A stretch of DNA of 7,229 nucleotides from Tidjanibacter sp. (GTDB lineage: Bacteria; Bacteroidota; Bacteroidia; Bacteroidales; Rikenellaceae). Below the pieces are notes generated by a model. The model saw nothing but the letters and a program-made list of their open reading frames with translations. It did no database searches and was not told the DNA's origin. Shown here one piece after another: positions 1 through 6,788 of this stretch. Position 1 is the stretch's first letter. Each line of letters starts with the position of its first letter. The stretch lies in assembly GCA_017547065.1 (NCBI GenBank), contig JAFYRC010000104.1, forward strand, positions 1-7,229. The letters are read 5' to 3'. A program made the translations under genes and the position numbers.

Positions 1-335
1 AGTGGTTTGACAATACAAGCATCAGTGCCTCCTACTCGGCACGCCCCACGGCAGCCGTTGCCCAGGCAGTTGAATATGGATATTACCACTCGCTGGGACT
101 TTCGTTCAGTACCCAGATTCCCAAGCTCAAAGCGGGCCTTTCGGTGCGTGTGGGCGACATTCTGCACGGCCACAAATTTGTGGAGAGCACCATCCGCTCG
201 GGCACATTCATCCGCCACAGCTCCAACGAGATGCTCGGACGCTCCGTCAACATCTCGGCCTACATCCGTTTCGGTAAGTTCCGCGAGGCACACGGCGAGG
301 TGGATGCTCCGGAGAGCAGCCTGAAGAGTTTCTAA
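1..335 (+). CDS. C-terminal fragment of an outer-membrane beta-barrel protein (TonB-dependent receptor-like)
   Basis: The reading frame is open from base 3 to the TAA at 333-335 and gives 110 residues; the 5' end lies outside the window. The fragment has alternating polar and hydrophobic residues with many Tyr, Phe, Ser and Gly, as expected for transmembrane beta-strands (for example GYYHSLGLSFS and KAGLSVRVGD). Close to the end is SVNISAYIRFGKFRE, which resembles the final strand of Bacteroidota outer-membrane beta-barrel proteins, where an aromatic-R-F-G motif is followed by a short charged tail. The tail here is about 18 residues (EVDAPESSLKSF at the end). The role is inferred to be in the outer membrane, perhaps nutrient uptake, but the plug and carboxypeptidase-like domains that would separate a TonB-dependent transporter from another barrel are not visible. 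A strong terminator follows 20 bp after the stop, so the gene ends its own transcription unit. Confidence 0.6.
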   Translation, partial: WFDNTSISASYSARPTAAVAQAVEYGYYHSLGLSFSTQIPKLKAGLSVRVGDILHGHKFVESTIRSGTFIRHSSNEMLGRSVNISAYIRFGKFREAHGEVDAPESSLKSF

Positions 336-355
336 TCCTCATCCCCAACAACAAT

Positions 356-400
356 AAAGCGTGTGTTCTGCCAACGGAACACACGCTTTCCGTTATTTTT
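356..400 (+). terminator. Rho-independent terminator of the beta-barrel gene
   Basis: A 13-bp perfect stem pairs AAAGCGTGTGTTC (356-368) with GAACACACGCTTT (377-389). A T-G and a G-C pair extend it to 15 bp around a CCAA loop (371-374). The T-rich run CGTTATTTTT (391-400) follows directly. It starts 20 bp after the stop of the upstream gene and lies 48 bp before the tgt start, so it should insulate tgt from upstream transcription. Confidence 0.85.
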
Positions 401-404
401 CATT

Positions 405-429
405 TTCTCAATTCTCAATTCTCAATTCT
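405..429 (+). repeat. Heptamer tandem repeat, TTCTCAA x 3.6
   Basis: Three perfect head-to-tail copies of TTCTCAA occupy 405-411, 412-418 and 419-425, followed by a partial TTCT (426-429). The array sits between the upstream terminator and the -7 box of tgt and ends 6 bp before that box. It occupies the region where a -33 element would be expected, and no TTTG is present at the right spacing. Short arrays of this kind are prone to slippage, so copy number may vary; any effect on tgt expression is inference. Confidence 0.8.
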
Positions 430-435
430 ATTTGC

Positions 436-443
436 TATTTTTG
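436..443 (+). promoter_or_regulatory. Bacteroidota-type -7 promoter box of tgt
   Basis: TATTTTTG at 436-443 matches all fixed positions of the Bacteroidota sigma-A -7 consensus TAnnTTTG. The tgt ATG begins only 4 bp after the box, so transcription should start at or next to the A of the start codon, giving a leaderless or nearly leaderless mRNA. No TTTG -33 box is seen 19-21 bp upstream, because the heptamer repeat fills that space. The box supports 448 as the true start rather than an in-frame position further upstream. Confidence 0.6.
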
Positions 444-447
444 CGCT

Positions 448-1578
448 ATGAAATTCACACTTCAACACACAGACCCCGCATCGAGGGCTCGTGCAGGCCT
501 CATCGAAACGGCCCACGGCCCCATCGAAACCCCCATATTTATGCCCGTTGGTACAGCTGCCACGGTCAAAGGAATATTCCACCGCGACCTTCGCGACGAT
601 GTGGAGGCCCAAATCATTTTGGCCAACACATACCACCTCTACATGCGCCCCGGCATGGAGATCATCGAAAAGGCAGGCGGCGTGCATCGTTTCAGCACCT
701 GGGATCGACCAATGCTGACGGATAGTGGTGGTTTTCAGGTATTTTCGCTCGCCGCAAGGAGGAAGATTACCGAGGAGGGCGTGCGTTTTTCGAGCCACAT
801 CGACGGCTCCAAGCACATCTTTACACCCGAGAATGTAATCGACACAGAGCGTACAATTGGTGCCGACATCATGATGGCCTTCGACGAGTGTCCCGACGGC
901 AGGAGCGACTATCGCTACGCCGCCCGCTCGCTGGCCATGACCCAGCGTTGGCTCGACAGGTGTTTCAACCAGTATGAGCGCACACAGCCCAAATATGGTT
1001 ATCATCAGTCCCTCTTCCCCATCGTACAGGGTTGCACCTTCCCCGACCTGCGTGCGTCGGCTGCGGAGTTTGTCAAGCAGTACAATGCCGATGGCTATGC
1101 CATTGGTGGCCTCGCTGTGGGTGAGCCCGCGCCGGTGATGTACGAGATGATTGAGGTGGTGAACGACATTCTCCCCACCGACCGCCCCCGCTACCTAATG
1201 GGCGTGGGTACCCCCATCAACATCTTGGAGGGTATCGAGAGGGGTGTGGATATGTTCGACTGCGTGATGCCCACCCGTAATGGTCGCAACGGCATGCTCT
1301 TCACCTCGGAGGGTATCATCAACATCCGCAACGAGAAGTGGAAAGACGACTTCTCGCCCATTGACCCCAATGGTAAGAGTTTTGTGGACACCCTCTACAC
1401 CAAGGCCTACCTGCGCCACCTGAGCGTGTCGGGCGAGATGATGGCGGCCCAGATCTCCTCGTTGCACAACGTGGCCTTCTACCTCTGGCTCGTGGGCGAG
1501 GCTCGCAAGCACATCATCGCCGGCGACTTCAAGCCCTGGAAGGAGGAGATGGTCATCCGCCTTGCCCGCAGGCTGTAA
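448..1578 (+). CDS. tgt: tRNA-guanine(34) transglycosylase (queuosine biosynthesis)
   Basis: The 376-residue product has the usual bacterial Tgt length. This family exchanges guanine-34 for preQ1 in the GUN anticodons of tRNA-Asp, -Asn, -His and -Tyr in the cytosol. Family landmarks are TDSGGFQVFSL (91-101, substrate Asp92), AFDECP with Asp146, VQG with Gln194, GGLAVGE (220-226) and MFDCVMPTRNGRNG, whose Asp271 is the expected nucleophile (equivalent to Asp280 of the Zymomonas enzyme). Cys148 and Val224 occupy the positions linked to preQ1 rather than queuine use, so preQ1 is the predicted substrate. One oddity is that the CxCxxC zinc ligands before YxKAYLRHL are missing: residues 305-317 contain no Cys, and only the His of the HN motif (340) remains. 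Bacteroidota homologues may share this. ATG 448 is chosen because it starts the conserved N-terminus and lies just after the -7 box; upstream in-frame codons run into the terminator and repeat. Confidence 0.95.
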   Translation: MKFTLQHTDPASRARAGLIETAHGPIETPIFMPVGTAATVKGIFHRDLRDDVEAQIILANTYHLYMRPGMEIIEKAGGVHRFSTWDRPMLTDSGGFQVFSLAARRKITEEGVRFSSHIDGSKHIFTPENVIDTERTIGADIMMAFDECPDGRSDYRYAARSLAMTQRWLDRCFNQYERTQPKYGYHQSLFPIVQGCTFPDLRASAAEFVKQYNADGYAIGGLAVGEPAPVMYEMIEVVNDILPTDRPRYLMGVGTPINILEGIERGVDMFDCVMPTRNGRNGMLFTSEGIINIRNEKWKDDFSPIDPNGKSFVDTLYTKAYLRHLSVSGEMMAAQISSLHNVAFYLWLVGEARKHIIAGDFKPWKEEMVIRLARRL

Positions 1579-1616
1579 GGAGCGACCAACTATCAGTAGT
1601 CATCAGTCAGCTAATA

Positions 1617-1633
1617 GCTGTTGGCTGTTGGCT
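1617..1633 (+). repeat. Heptamer tandem repeat, GCTGTTG x 2.4
   Basis: GCTGTTG occurs at 1617-1623 and 1624-1630, with a partial GCT to 1633, immediately before the -33 box of the permease promoter. Nearby are two ATCAGT copies (1592-1597 and 1602-1607) and a small inverted repeat CAGCT-AAT-AGCTG (1608-1620). The unit is again 7 bp, as before tgt, but the sequence differs. With little more than two copies the array is modest and could be chance. Confidence 0.5.
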
Positions 1634-1636
1634 ATT

Positions 1637-1668
1637 TTTGGAAAATTAAATTTAGCGCCCTATTTTTG
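1637..1668 (+). promoter_or_regulatory. Full Bacteroidota-type promoter of the permease gene
   Basis: TTTG at 1637-1640 and TATTTTTG at 1661-1668 are separated by exactly 20 bp, which fits the Bacteroidota consensus TTTG-N19-21-TAnnTTTG. Transcription should begin around 1672-1674, leaving a 5' leader of only about 4-6 nt before the ATG at 1678. The permease can therefore be transcribed independently of tgt, even though no terminator separates them. The promoter also argues against a longer in-frame TTG start at 1621, which would lie upstream of the transcription start. Confidence 0.75.
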
Positions 1669-1677
1669 TGGTTTAGT

Positions 1678-2814
1678 ATGGCTAACGGAAACAACAATAT
1701 CTACAAACGTCGCAAGAGCTTCTGGCCGGGATTTCGCCTGATTGATGGCTACATCACTCGCAAATTCCTCGGCACATTCTTCTTTGCCATCGCACTGATT
1801 ATCATCATTGTGGTGGTGTTTGACGCTGTGGAGAAAATCGACGACTTCATCGAGATGAAAGCCCCCTTGGAGCGCATCATCTTCGGCTACTACGTCAACT
1901 TCATACCATACTTCATCAACCTCTTCTGTGGTCTGTTCACCTTCATTGCCGTAATCTACTTCACCTCGCAGATGGCCGGACGCACGGAGATCACCGCCAT
2001 ACAATCGGCCGGTGTGAGCTTCCGCCGCCTGCTGTGGCCCTATTTCATCTCAGCAATGGTAATCTCTGGCGTGTCGCTCTACCTCAACCTTGAAGTCATC
2101 CCTGCCGCCAACGAAAAGAGGGTGGAGTTTGAGAGTCAGTATCTGCGTTCAAGCCGCCGACAGCAATTCGAGCCCAACATCTACCGACAAATCGAGCCGG
2201 GCACATTTGTCTATGTGCGCAACTTCAACGGCAACAGCAACAAGGCCTCGTTCATGAGTATCGAGCGCTTTGAGGGTAGCAGCATTGTGGAGTCGTTGGA
2301 GGCCGCCGACATCAAGTACAACGAGGAGAACGGCCACTGGACCGCCCCAAAATACATCACCCACAAATTCGTGGGCGAGGACGAGGTTTTCGAACGCCAC
2401 GAGAAGCTCGACACACTCATCAACCTCTCCAAGCAGGAGTTGGGTAAGGTTGAGAACCTTATCACCACAATGAAGATTGGCGAGCTCAACGAGTTTATCG
2501 ACCAGCAGAAATCCAAAGGCTCGGACATGATCGGTATCTTTGAGGTGGAGCGCCACAAGCGCTACTCCTACCCCGCCTCGGTGTTTATCCTCACGGTCAT
2601 CGGAGTGTCGCTCTCGGCCCGCAAGATGCGTAGCGGTACGGGTGTAAACATCGGTATTGGTGTGATTTTGTGCTTCACCTACATCATGCTGGGTCGCATC
2701 TTTGAGGAGATTGCCAAGGGTAGCGAAGGCTGGGTTTCGACCCTAATGGTGTGGCTACCGAACATCATCTTCTTTGCAATCGCCGCCTACCTCTACCGCA
2801 AGGCTCCCAAGTAG
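1678..2814 (+). CDS. LptF/LptG-family permease (lipopolysaccharide export)
   Basis: The 378-residue product has the layout of the YjgP/YjgQ (LptF/LptG) family: three N-terminal membrane segments (about 31-50, 73-95 and 116-136), a soluble periplasmic beta-rich domain (about 137-295), then three C-terminal segments (about 299-316, 322-341 and 352-372). After TM2, SQMAGRTEITAIQSAGVSFRRLL (within 97-119) matches the cytoplasmic loop that couples these proteins to the LptB ATPase, with the conserved RTEITAIQSAGVS core. The second half starts with the family-typical ERHKRYSYPASVFILTVIG region. The family forms the inner-membrane LptB2FG extractor that passes LPS to LptC and LptA. The sequence alone does not tell LptF from LptG. 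The neighbour tgt is, as I recall, a frequent partner in Bacteroidota genomes. The start at 1678 follows a full promoter and gives a short charged N-terminus ahead of TM1. Confidence 0.9.
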   Translation: MANGNNNIYKRRKSFWPGFRLIDGYITRKFLGTFFFAIALIIIIVVVFDAVEKIDDFIEMKAPLERIIFGYYVNFIPYFINLFCGLFTFIAVIYFTSQMAGRTEITAIQSAGVSFRRLLWPYFISAMVISGVSLYLNLEVIPAANEKRVEFESQYLRSSRRQQFEPNIYRQIEPGTFVYVRNFNGNSNKASFMSIERFEGSSIVESLEAADIKYNEENGHWTAPKYITHKFVGEDEVFERHEKLDTLINLSKQELGKVENLITTMKIGELNEFIDQQKSKGSDMIGIFEVERHKRYSYPASVFILTVIGVSLSARKMRSGTGVNIGIGVILCFTYIMLGRIFEEIAKGSEGWVSTLMVWLPNIIFFAIAAYLYRKAPK

Positions 2815-2882
2815 AACGGAGCCCCCGACATTGTTGCCGGCGGCAACTCACAACCACTAAAACTAACCTTCCACACTTTAAT

Positions 2883-4877
2883 ATGAAACATCTACACTCT
2901 ACCCTCGCACTCGTGTCGTTGGTGGTGGCACTGTGTGTGCCCTCCACTCTTTCAGCCAAAGAATACACCCTGCAAAGCCCCTCCAAGAGGCTCACCGTCG
3001 TGGTTGACGTGGCCGAGCAAATCCACTACCGCCTACTTGTGGACGAGGTGGAGGTTTTGACCCCCTCGCGCATAGCACTCTCGCTCACCAATGGTACCAC
3101 TCTGGGCGACAATGCAAAAGTACGAAAGACAACCAAGGGTAGCGTAAACCAAACAATAAACGCCCCCTTCCACCGCAACCCGCAGGTGGAGGACACCTAC
3201 AACTACCTCACCCTGCAAATGCGTGGCGGTTGGGCACTGGAATTGAGGGCCTACGACGAGGGCATAGCCTACCGTTTCAACACCTCGCTGGGTGGTGAAG
3301 TGGCTGTGAAAGAAGAAATTGTGGAATGGATGACAAGCGAGGACTACTCCCTCGTAATCCCCTACTGCCGCCCCCGAAAGGACAAATACGAGAGCTCCTT
3401 TGAGAGTCAATATACCTTTGAGCCCATCTCCAAAATGGGCACCCACGAAGAGTTGGCCTTCCTTCCCGTGTTGGTTGACGTGGGCGCAAAAGGTAAACTT
3501 TTGCTTATGGAGGCCGACGTGGAGGACTACCCAGGTTTGTTTGTCACCGCCCCCGAGAGCGGTTTGGGTGTGAAGGGCCTCTGCGCTCCACTGCCCACCG
3601 AGTTTAGGCTCAACAAGGACGGCGCTAAGCGTCCCAAAGGCTACCACACAGACATCATTGCCAACACCACAGGCACCCGCACCTACCCCTGGCGCATCGT
3701 AGCGTGGGCCGAGGAGGACAAGTTCCTACCCACCAATGATATGGTCTACCGCCTTGGTGCCGAGAGTCGCCTGACCGACACGAGCTGGATTAAACCCGGC
3801 CGTTCGGCTTGGGAGTGGTGGAGCGGCAACCGCCTGACGGGCGTGGACTTCCGTGTGGGTATCAACACCAACACCTACAAATATCACATCGACTTTGCCG
3901 CCCGCTATGGCCTCGAATATATCCTCATCGACGCAGGTTGGAACGAGGGTCACGACCTTCTGAAAACCATCGAGGATTTCGACATCGTGGAGATTACCCG
4001 CTATGCCGAGCAGAAGGGCGTGGGAGTGATTCTGTGGGCTGTTGGCAACCTCTTGGTAGAGAGAGCCGAGGAGGTGTGCGCCCACTACGCTTCGCTGGGC
4101 GTTAAGGGTTTCAAGGTGGACTACTTCGACGCCCACGACCAGACCACCGTGAGGGACATCTACACCATTGCCGAGGTGTGCGCCCGCCACAAGTTGGTGG
4201 TGGACTACCACGGCATGTACAAACCAACAGGTCTTAGTCGCACCTGGCCCAACGTACTCAACTACGAGGGCGTCTTCGGCCTCGAACAGCTCAAATGGAC
4301 CGACGGTAGCAAGGTCAACATGCCCCTCAACGACGTGACCATTCCCTTCATCCGCATGGCCGCAGGCCCCATGGACTACACCCAGGGCGCAATGATTAAT
4401 GCCTCCAAGGCCGACTTCCGCCCCATCAACCACCGCCCCATGAGTCAAGGCACAAGGGCCCACCAGGTGGCAACCTACGTTGTCTTCGACGCACCCTTTG
4501 TGATGCTCACCGACAGCCCCTCCAACTACATTGCCGAGGACGAAACAACCCGTTTCATCGCCTCCATTCCCGCCACTTTTGACCACACGGAGGTTGTGAG
4601 CGGTAGGGTTGGCGAGTATATCGTAACGGCTCGTCGCAAGGGTGAGGAGTGGTTCGTTGGTGGCCTTACCTCGTGGGAGGGTCGCACCATTGAAGTTCCG
4701 CTCGACTTCCTCGGCGAGGGCGAGTGGAGTGCCGAGCAGTTCCTCGACGGAGTAAATAGCGACCTTACGGGTACCGACTACCGCACCTCACAGCGCATCG
4801 TCAAGGCCGGCGACTTGCTCTCCGTCGAGATGAAGAGTGGTGGCGGTTTTGCCATCCGACTCAGCCAGCAAAAGTAG
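2883..4877 (+). CDS. Secreted GH97 glycoside hydrolase, retaining type (probable alpha-galactosidase)
   Basis: The 664-residue protein starts with a Sec signal peptide (hydrophobic 7-20, likely cut after LSA at 25). The GH97 layout is visible: an N-terminal beta-sandwich (about 27-290), a (beta/alpha)8 catalytic domain (about 295-570) and a C-terminal beta-domain (about 572-664). GH97 contains inverting alpha-glucosidases such as SusB and retaining alpha-galactosidases such as BtGal97b (BT1871). FKVDYFDAHD puts Asp413 where the retaining enzymes carry their nucleophile (Asp415 in BtGal97b). NYEGVFGLEQ supplies Glu462 and Glu468, matching calcium ligand Glu464 and acid/base Glu470 with the same offset of two. 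Glu210 in LMEADVEDYPG is another likely calcium ligand. I therefore infer a periplasmic, calcium-dependent retaining alpha-galactosidase; true substrate is unknown. Other features: no SusC/SusD pair is visible, and the gene starts 68 bp after the permease with no clear promoter, so it may be read through from it. ATG 2883 is chosen because it directly gives the signal peptide. Confidence 0.92.
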   Translation: MKHLHSTLALVSLVVALCVPSTLSAKEYTLQSPSKRLTVVVDVAEQIHYRLLVDEVEVLTPSRIALSLTNGTTLGDNAKVRKTTKGSVNQTINAPFHRNPQVEDTYNYLTLQMRGGWALELRAYDEGIAYRFNTSLGGEVAVKEEIVEWMTSEDYSLVIPYCRPRKDKYESSFESQYTFEPISKMGTHEELAFLPVLVDVGAKGKLLLMEADVEDYPGLFVTAPESGLGVKGLCAPLPTEFRLNKDGAKRPKGYHTDIIANTTGTRTYPWRIVAWAEEDKFLPTNDMVYRLGAESRLTDTSWIKPGRSAWEWWSGNRLTGVDFRVGINTNTYKYHIDFAARYGLEYILIDAGWNEGHDLLKTIEDFDIVEITRYAEQKGVGVILWAVGNLLVERAEEVCAHYASLGVKGFKVDYFDAHDQTTVRDIYTIAEVCARHKLVVDYHGMYKPTGLSRTWPNVLNYEGVFGLEQLKWTDGSKVNMPLNDVTIPFIRMAAGPMDYTQGAMINASKADFRPINHRPMSQGTRAHQVATYVVFDAPFVMLTDSPSNYIAEDETTRFIASIPATFDHTEVVSGRVGEYIVTARRKGEEWFVGGLTSWEGRTIEVPLDFLGEGEWSAEQFLDGVNSDLTGTDYRTSQRIVKAGDLLSVEMKSGGGFAIRLSQQK

Positions 4878-4930
4878 GTCATTGAGGGTTTAGGCATCGT
4901 ATAGATACAACAACAAACAACTCTCGACAC

Positions 4931-4978
4931 AAGCGCCAACGCTCCGAAAATCAATACTTTGGAGCGTTGGCGCTTTTT
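4931..4978 (+). terminator. Strong rho-independent terminator after the GH97 gene
   Basis: A 15-bp perfect stem pairs AAGCGCCAACGCTCC (4931-4945) with GGAGCGTTGGCGCTT (4961-4975). It can be extended inward by a G-T and two A-T pairs, and is followed by TTTTT (4974-4978), partly shared with the stem. It lies 53 bp after the GH97 stop and closes the possible tgt-permease-GH97 transcription unit before the acyl-CoA ligase. Confidence 0.9.
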
Positions 4979-5054
4979 GCGTGATCACCTTTTTACCACC
5001 ATTGGAGAGCGGAGCATTTTTACAACTTCGCATTTCCCTTTTGCCGTTTGGCTC

Positions 5055-5062
5055 TAAATTCG
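5055..5062 (+). promoter_or_regulatory. Possible -7 box for the acyl-CoA ligase gene
   Basis: TAAATTCG matches seven of eight positions of TAnnTTTG, counting the two free positions. No good TTTG lies 19-21 bp upstream, so this is a weak call. If it is used, the leader would be about 45 nt, A-rich and C-poor near its end (AATAAAGGGAAAACAAAC and on), which is common before Bacteroidota genes that lack a Shine-Dalgarno. A promoter is needed somewhere in 4979-5111 because a strong terminator precedes this gap. Confidence 0.3.
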
Positions 5063-5111
5063 CACATTCAAAACACCGAATAAAGGGAAAACAAACTAAA
5101 TAAATTCACTC

Positions 5112-6788
5112 ATGGTTAAGGAAAACCTTATCAGGATGTATCAGGAGAGCTTCCGCAACAACGCCGAGCTCCCTGCGCTGACTGACTATTTTAAGAAACA
5201 GACTCTCTCATATTTGGACGTGGCTACTCTCATTGCCAAAAACCACCTTATATATGAGAAATATGGTATCAAGGCTGGCGAGAAAATCGCCCTTATCGGT
5301 CGCAACACCCCCATGTGGGTTAGCACCTACGCCTCGGTTATCACCTACGGTAGCGTAATCGTCCCCATTCTTCAGGACTTCAACCCCATCGACGCAACCA
5401 ACATCATCAACCACTCCGACTCGCGTCTGCTCTTCCTGAGTAGCGACATTTGGGCCAAATTGGACCCCACCCAGTTCGAGCAGTTGGAGGCCGTAATTGA
5501 CTACGAGAACCAGGAACTCCTCTGGGCAAAGGAGGGCTGCAACATCGGTGAGCTCTACCAGAACATCGACACCCTCTTTGCAGAGCGTTACCCCAACGGT
5601 TTCACCACCGAGGATATCATCTACCCCGAGGTTCCCAACGACAAAGTGTGCATCATCTCCTACACCTCCGGTACCACCGGTTTGAGCAAGGGTGTTATGC
5701 TCACCGTAAACAACGTAACCTCCAACGTAGTTTTCGCCATTGACTACAAATTCCACTACCGTGGTTCGCGAGTTCTCGGCATTTTGCCCCTCGCCCACGC
5801 CTTCGGTTGTGCATTCGATATGCTCACCCCTCTGGCTACCGGCTCGCACATCACCCTGTTAGGTAAGTTGCCCGCAGCCCCCATCCTTTTGAAGGCTCTC
5901 AAAGATGTTAAGCCCGACCTGCTCCTTACCGTACCTCTCTTGATTGAGAAGATTGTGAAGGGTAAGGTTATGCCCACCCTCGAGAAGCAGCCCGTGAAGA
6001 CCCTCACCAAGATTCCCCTGCTCAATCAGGTAATCTTCAAGAAGGTTCGCACCCAGCTGATGGACGCCTTTGGTGGCGCACTCACCGAGCTTATTATGGG
6101 TGGTGCTGCTCTCAATAGCGACGTGGAGAAATTGCTCAAAAAGATCAAACTCCCCTACACCGTTGGTTATGGTATGACCGAGTGTGCTCCTCTGATTTGC
6201 TATGCTCACCACACCATTTACAAACCCCTCGCGTGTGGTCAATTGGTTCCCGGCATGGAGATTAAGATTGACTCGGCCGACCGCCACAACATCCCCGGCG
6301 AAATCTGCGTACGTGGTGAGAACGTAATGGTTGGTTACTACAAAAATCAGGAGGCTACCGATGCTGCAATTGACGCAGAGGGTTGGCTCCACACCGGCGA
6401 TATGGGTATCCTCGACAAGGATGGTTTCTGCTTCATCAAAGGTCGTTGCAAGACAATGCTTCTGTCCAGCAACGGTCAGAACATCTACCCCGAGGAGATT
6501 GAGGCTAAGCTCAACAACCTCGAGGCCGTAAACGAGTCGCTCATCATTCAGGAGGAGGGTAAGCTTGTAGCTCTGGTTGTGCCCAACTACGAAATGGCAC
6601 AGAAGAATGGCTGGAGCACCACCAAGCTGAAAGAAATTATGGCCGAAAACCTCACCGCGCTCAACAAACTTGTTGCGCCCTACGAGAAGGTTTCGACCAT
6701 TAAACTCTGCGAAAACGAGTTCGAGAAGACTCCCAAAAGATCAATCCGCCGCTACCTGTATCCCGCAGCAGCAAAGATTGTTTCGTAG
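5112..6788 (+). CDS. AMP-forming long-chain acyl-CoA synthetase homologue (FadD-like)
   Basis: The 558-residue protein is an ANL-superfamily adenylate-forming enzyme of about FadD length. These enzymes activate a fatty acid with ATP to an acyl-AMP and transfer it to CoA. Motifs in order are the P-loop YTSGTTGLSKG (184-194), YGMTE (353-357), GWLHTGD (424-430, ribose-binding Asp430), the hinge region KGRCK (443-447), then SSNGQNIYPEEIE (452-464) and the C-terminal A10 region EFEKTPKRSIRRYLY (536-550). In A10 the usual catalytic lysine position (GK in FadD, K in TPTxK of eukaryotic ACSLs) aligns with Ser544; Lys542 and Arg543 are just before it. There is no signal peptide or clear membrane segment, so it should be cytosolic or peripheral to the membrane. 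Acyl chain preference cannot be read from sequence. Its last 37 bp overlap the convergent gene. The start at 5112 is supported by the usual short N-terminus and the A-rich leader. Confidence 0.88.
   Translation: MVKENLIRMYQESFRNNAELPALTDYFKKQTLSYLDVATLIAKNHLIYEKYGIKAGEKIALIGRNTPMWVSTYASVITYGSVIVPILQDFNPIDATNIINHSDSRLLFLSSDIWAKLDPTQFEQLEAVIDYENQELLWAKEGCNIGELYQNIDTLFAERYPNGFTTEDIIYPEVPNDKVCIISYTSGTTGLSKGVMLTVNNVTSNVVFAIDYKFHYRGSRVLGILPLAHAFGCAFDMLTPLATGSHITLLGKLPAAPILLKALKDVKPDLLLTVPLLIEKIVKGKVMPTLEKQPVKTLTKIPLLNQVIFKKVRTQLMDAFGGALTELIMGGAALNSDVEKLLKKIKLPYTVGYGMTECAPLICYAHHTIYKPLACGQLVPGMEIKIDSADRHNIPGEICVRGENVMVGYYKNQEATDAAIDAEGWLHTGDMGILDKDGFCFIKGRCKTMLLSSNGQNIYPEEIEAKLNNLEAVNESLIIQEEGKLVALVVPNYEMAQKNGWSTTKLKEIMAENLTALNKLVAPYEKVSTIKLCENEFEKTPKRSIRRYLYPAAAKIVS

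Noticed and set aside
1608..1640. CAGCT-AAT-AGCTG hairpin followed at a distance by TATTTTTG, as a tgt terminator
   Set aside because: The stem is 5 bp and the T-run starts 14 bp after it. The TTTG at 1637-1640 is better explained as the -33 box of the next promoter.
2833..2847. Inverted repeat GTTGCC-GGC-GGCAAC between the permease and GH97 genes as a terminator
   Set aside because: The stem is only 6 bp with a 3-nt loop and no T-run follows, so it is not a convincing terminator.
2751..2882. In-frame upstream extension of the GH97 gene overlapping the permease
   Set aside because: The extra 44 residues are Arg/Pro/Cys-rich shadow sequence and would bury the signal peptide; ATG 2883 gives a proper N-terminal one.
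2919..2940. Lipobox in the GH97 signal peptide (Cys18)
   Set aside because: The residue before Cys is Leu (VAL-C) rather than Gly, Ala or Ser, and a normal signal peptidase I site follows at LSA (23-25). A soluble periplasmic enzyme is the simpler reading.
3726..4586. Long minus-strand open frame (286 codons) opposite the GH97 catalytic domain
   Set aside because: It is a shadow of the GH97 frame. Its product is dominated by Gly, Val and His from the complement of GCC/ACC/GAC-rich codons, has no recognisable motif, and lies opposite a gene with clear active-site motifs.
4952..4962. TACTTTGG-like match to a -7 box inside the terminator loop before the ligase gene
   Set aside because: The spacing within the box is one base off the consensus and it overlaps the descending arm of a strong terminator, so it is better explained by the terminator.
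5208..5849. Minus-strand open frame (213 codons) opposite the acyl-CoA ligase, and similar antisense frames at 415-1005, 3033-3647 and 5859-6392
   Set aside because: All lie wholly opposite or almost wholly opposite well-supported genes, show the same low-information Gly/Val-rich composition and match no family I recognise.
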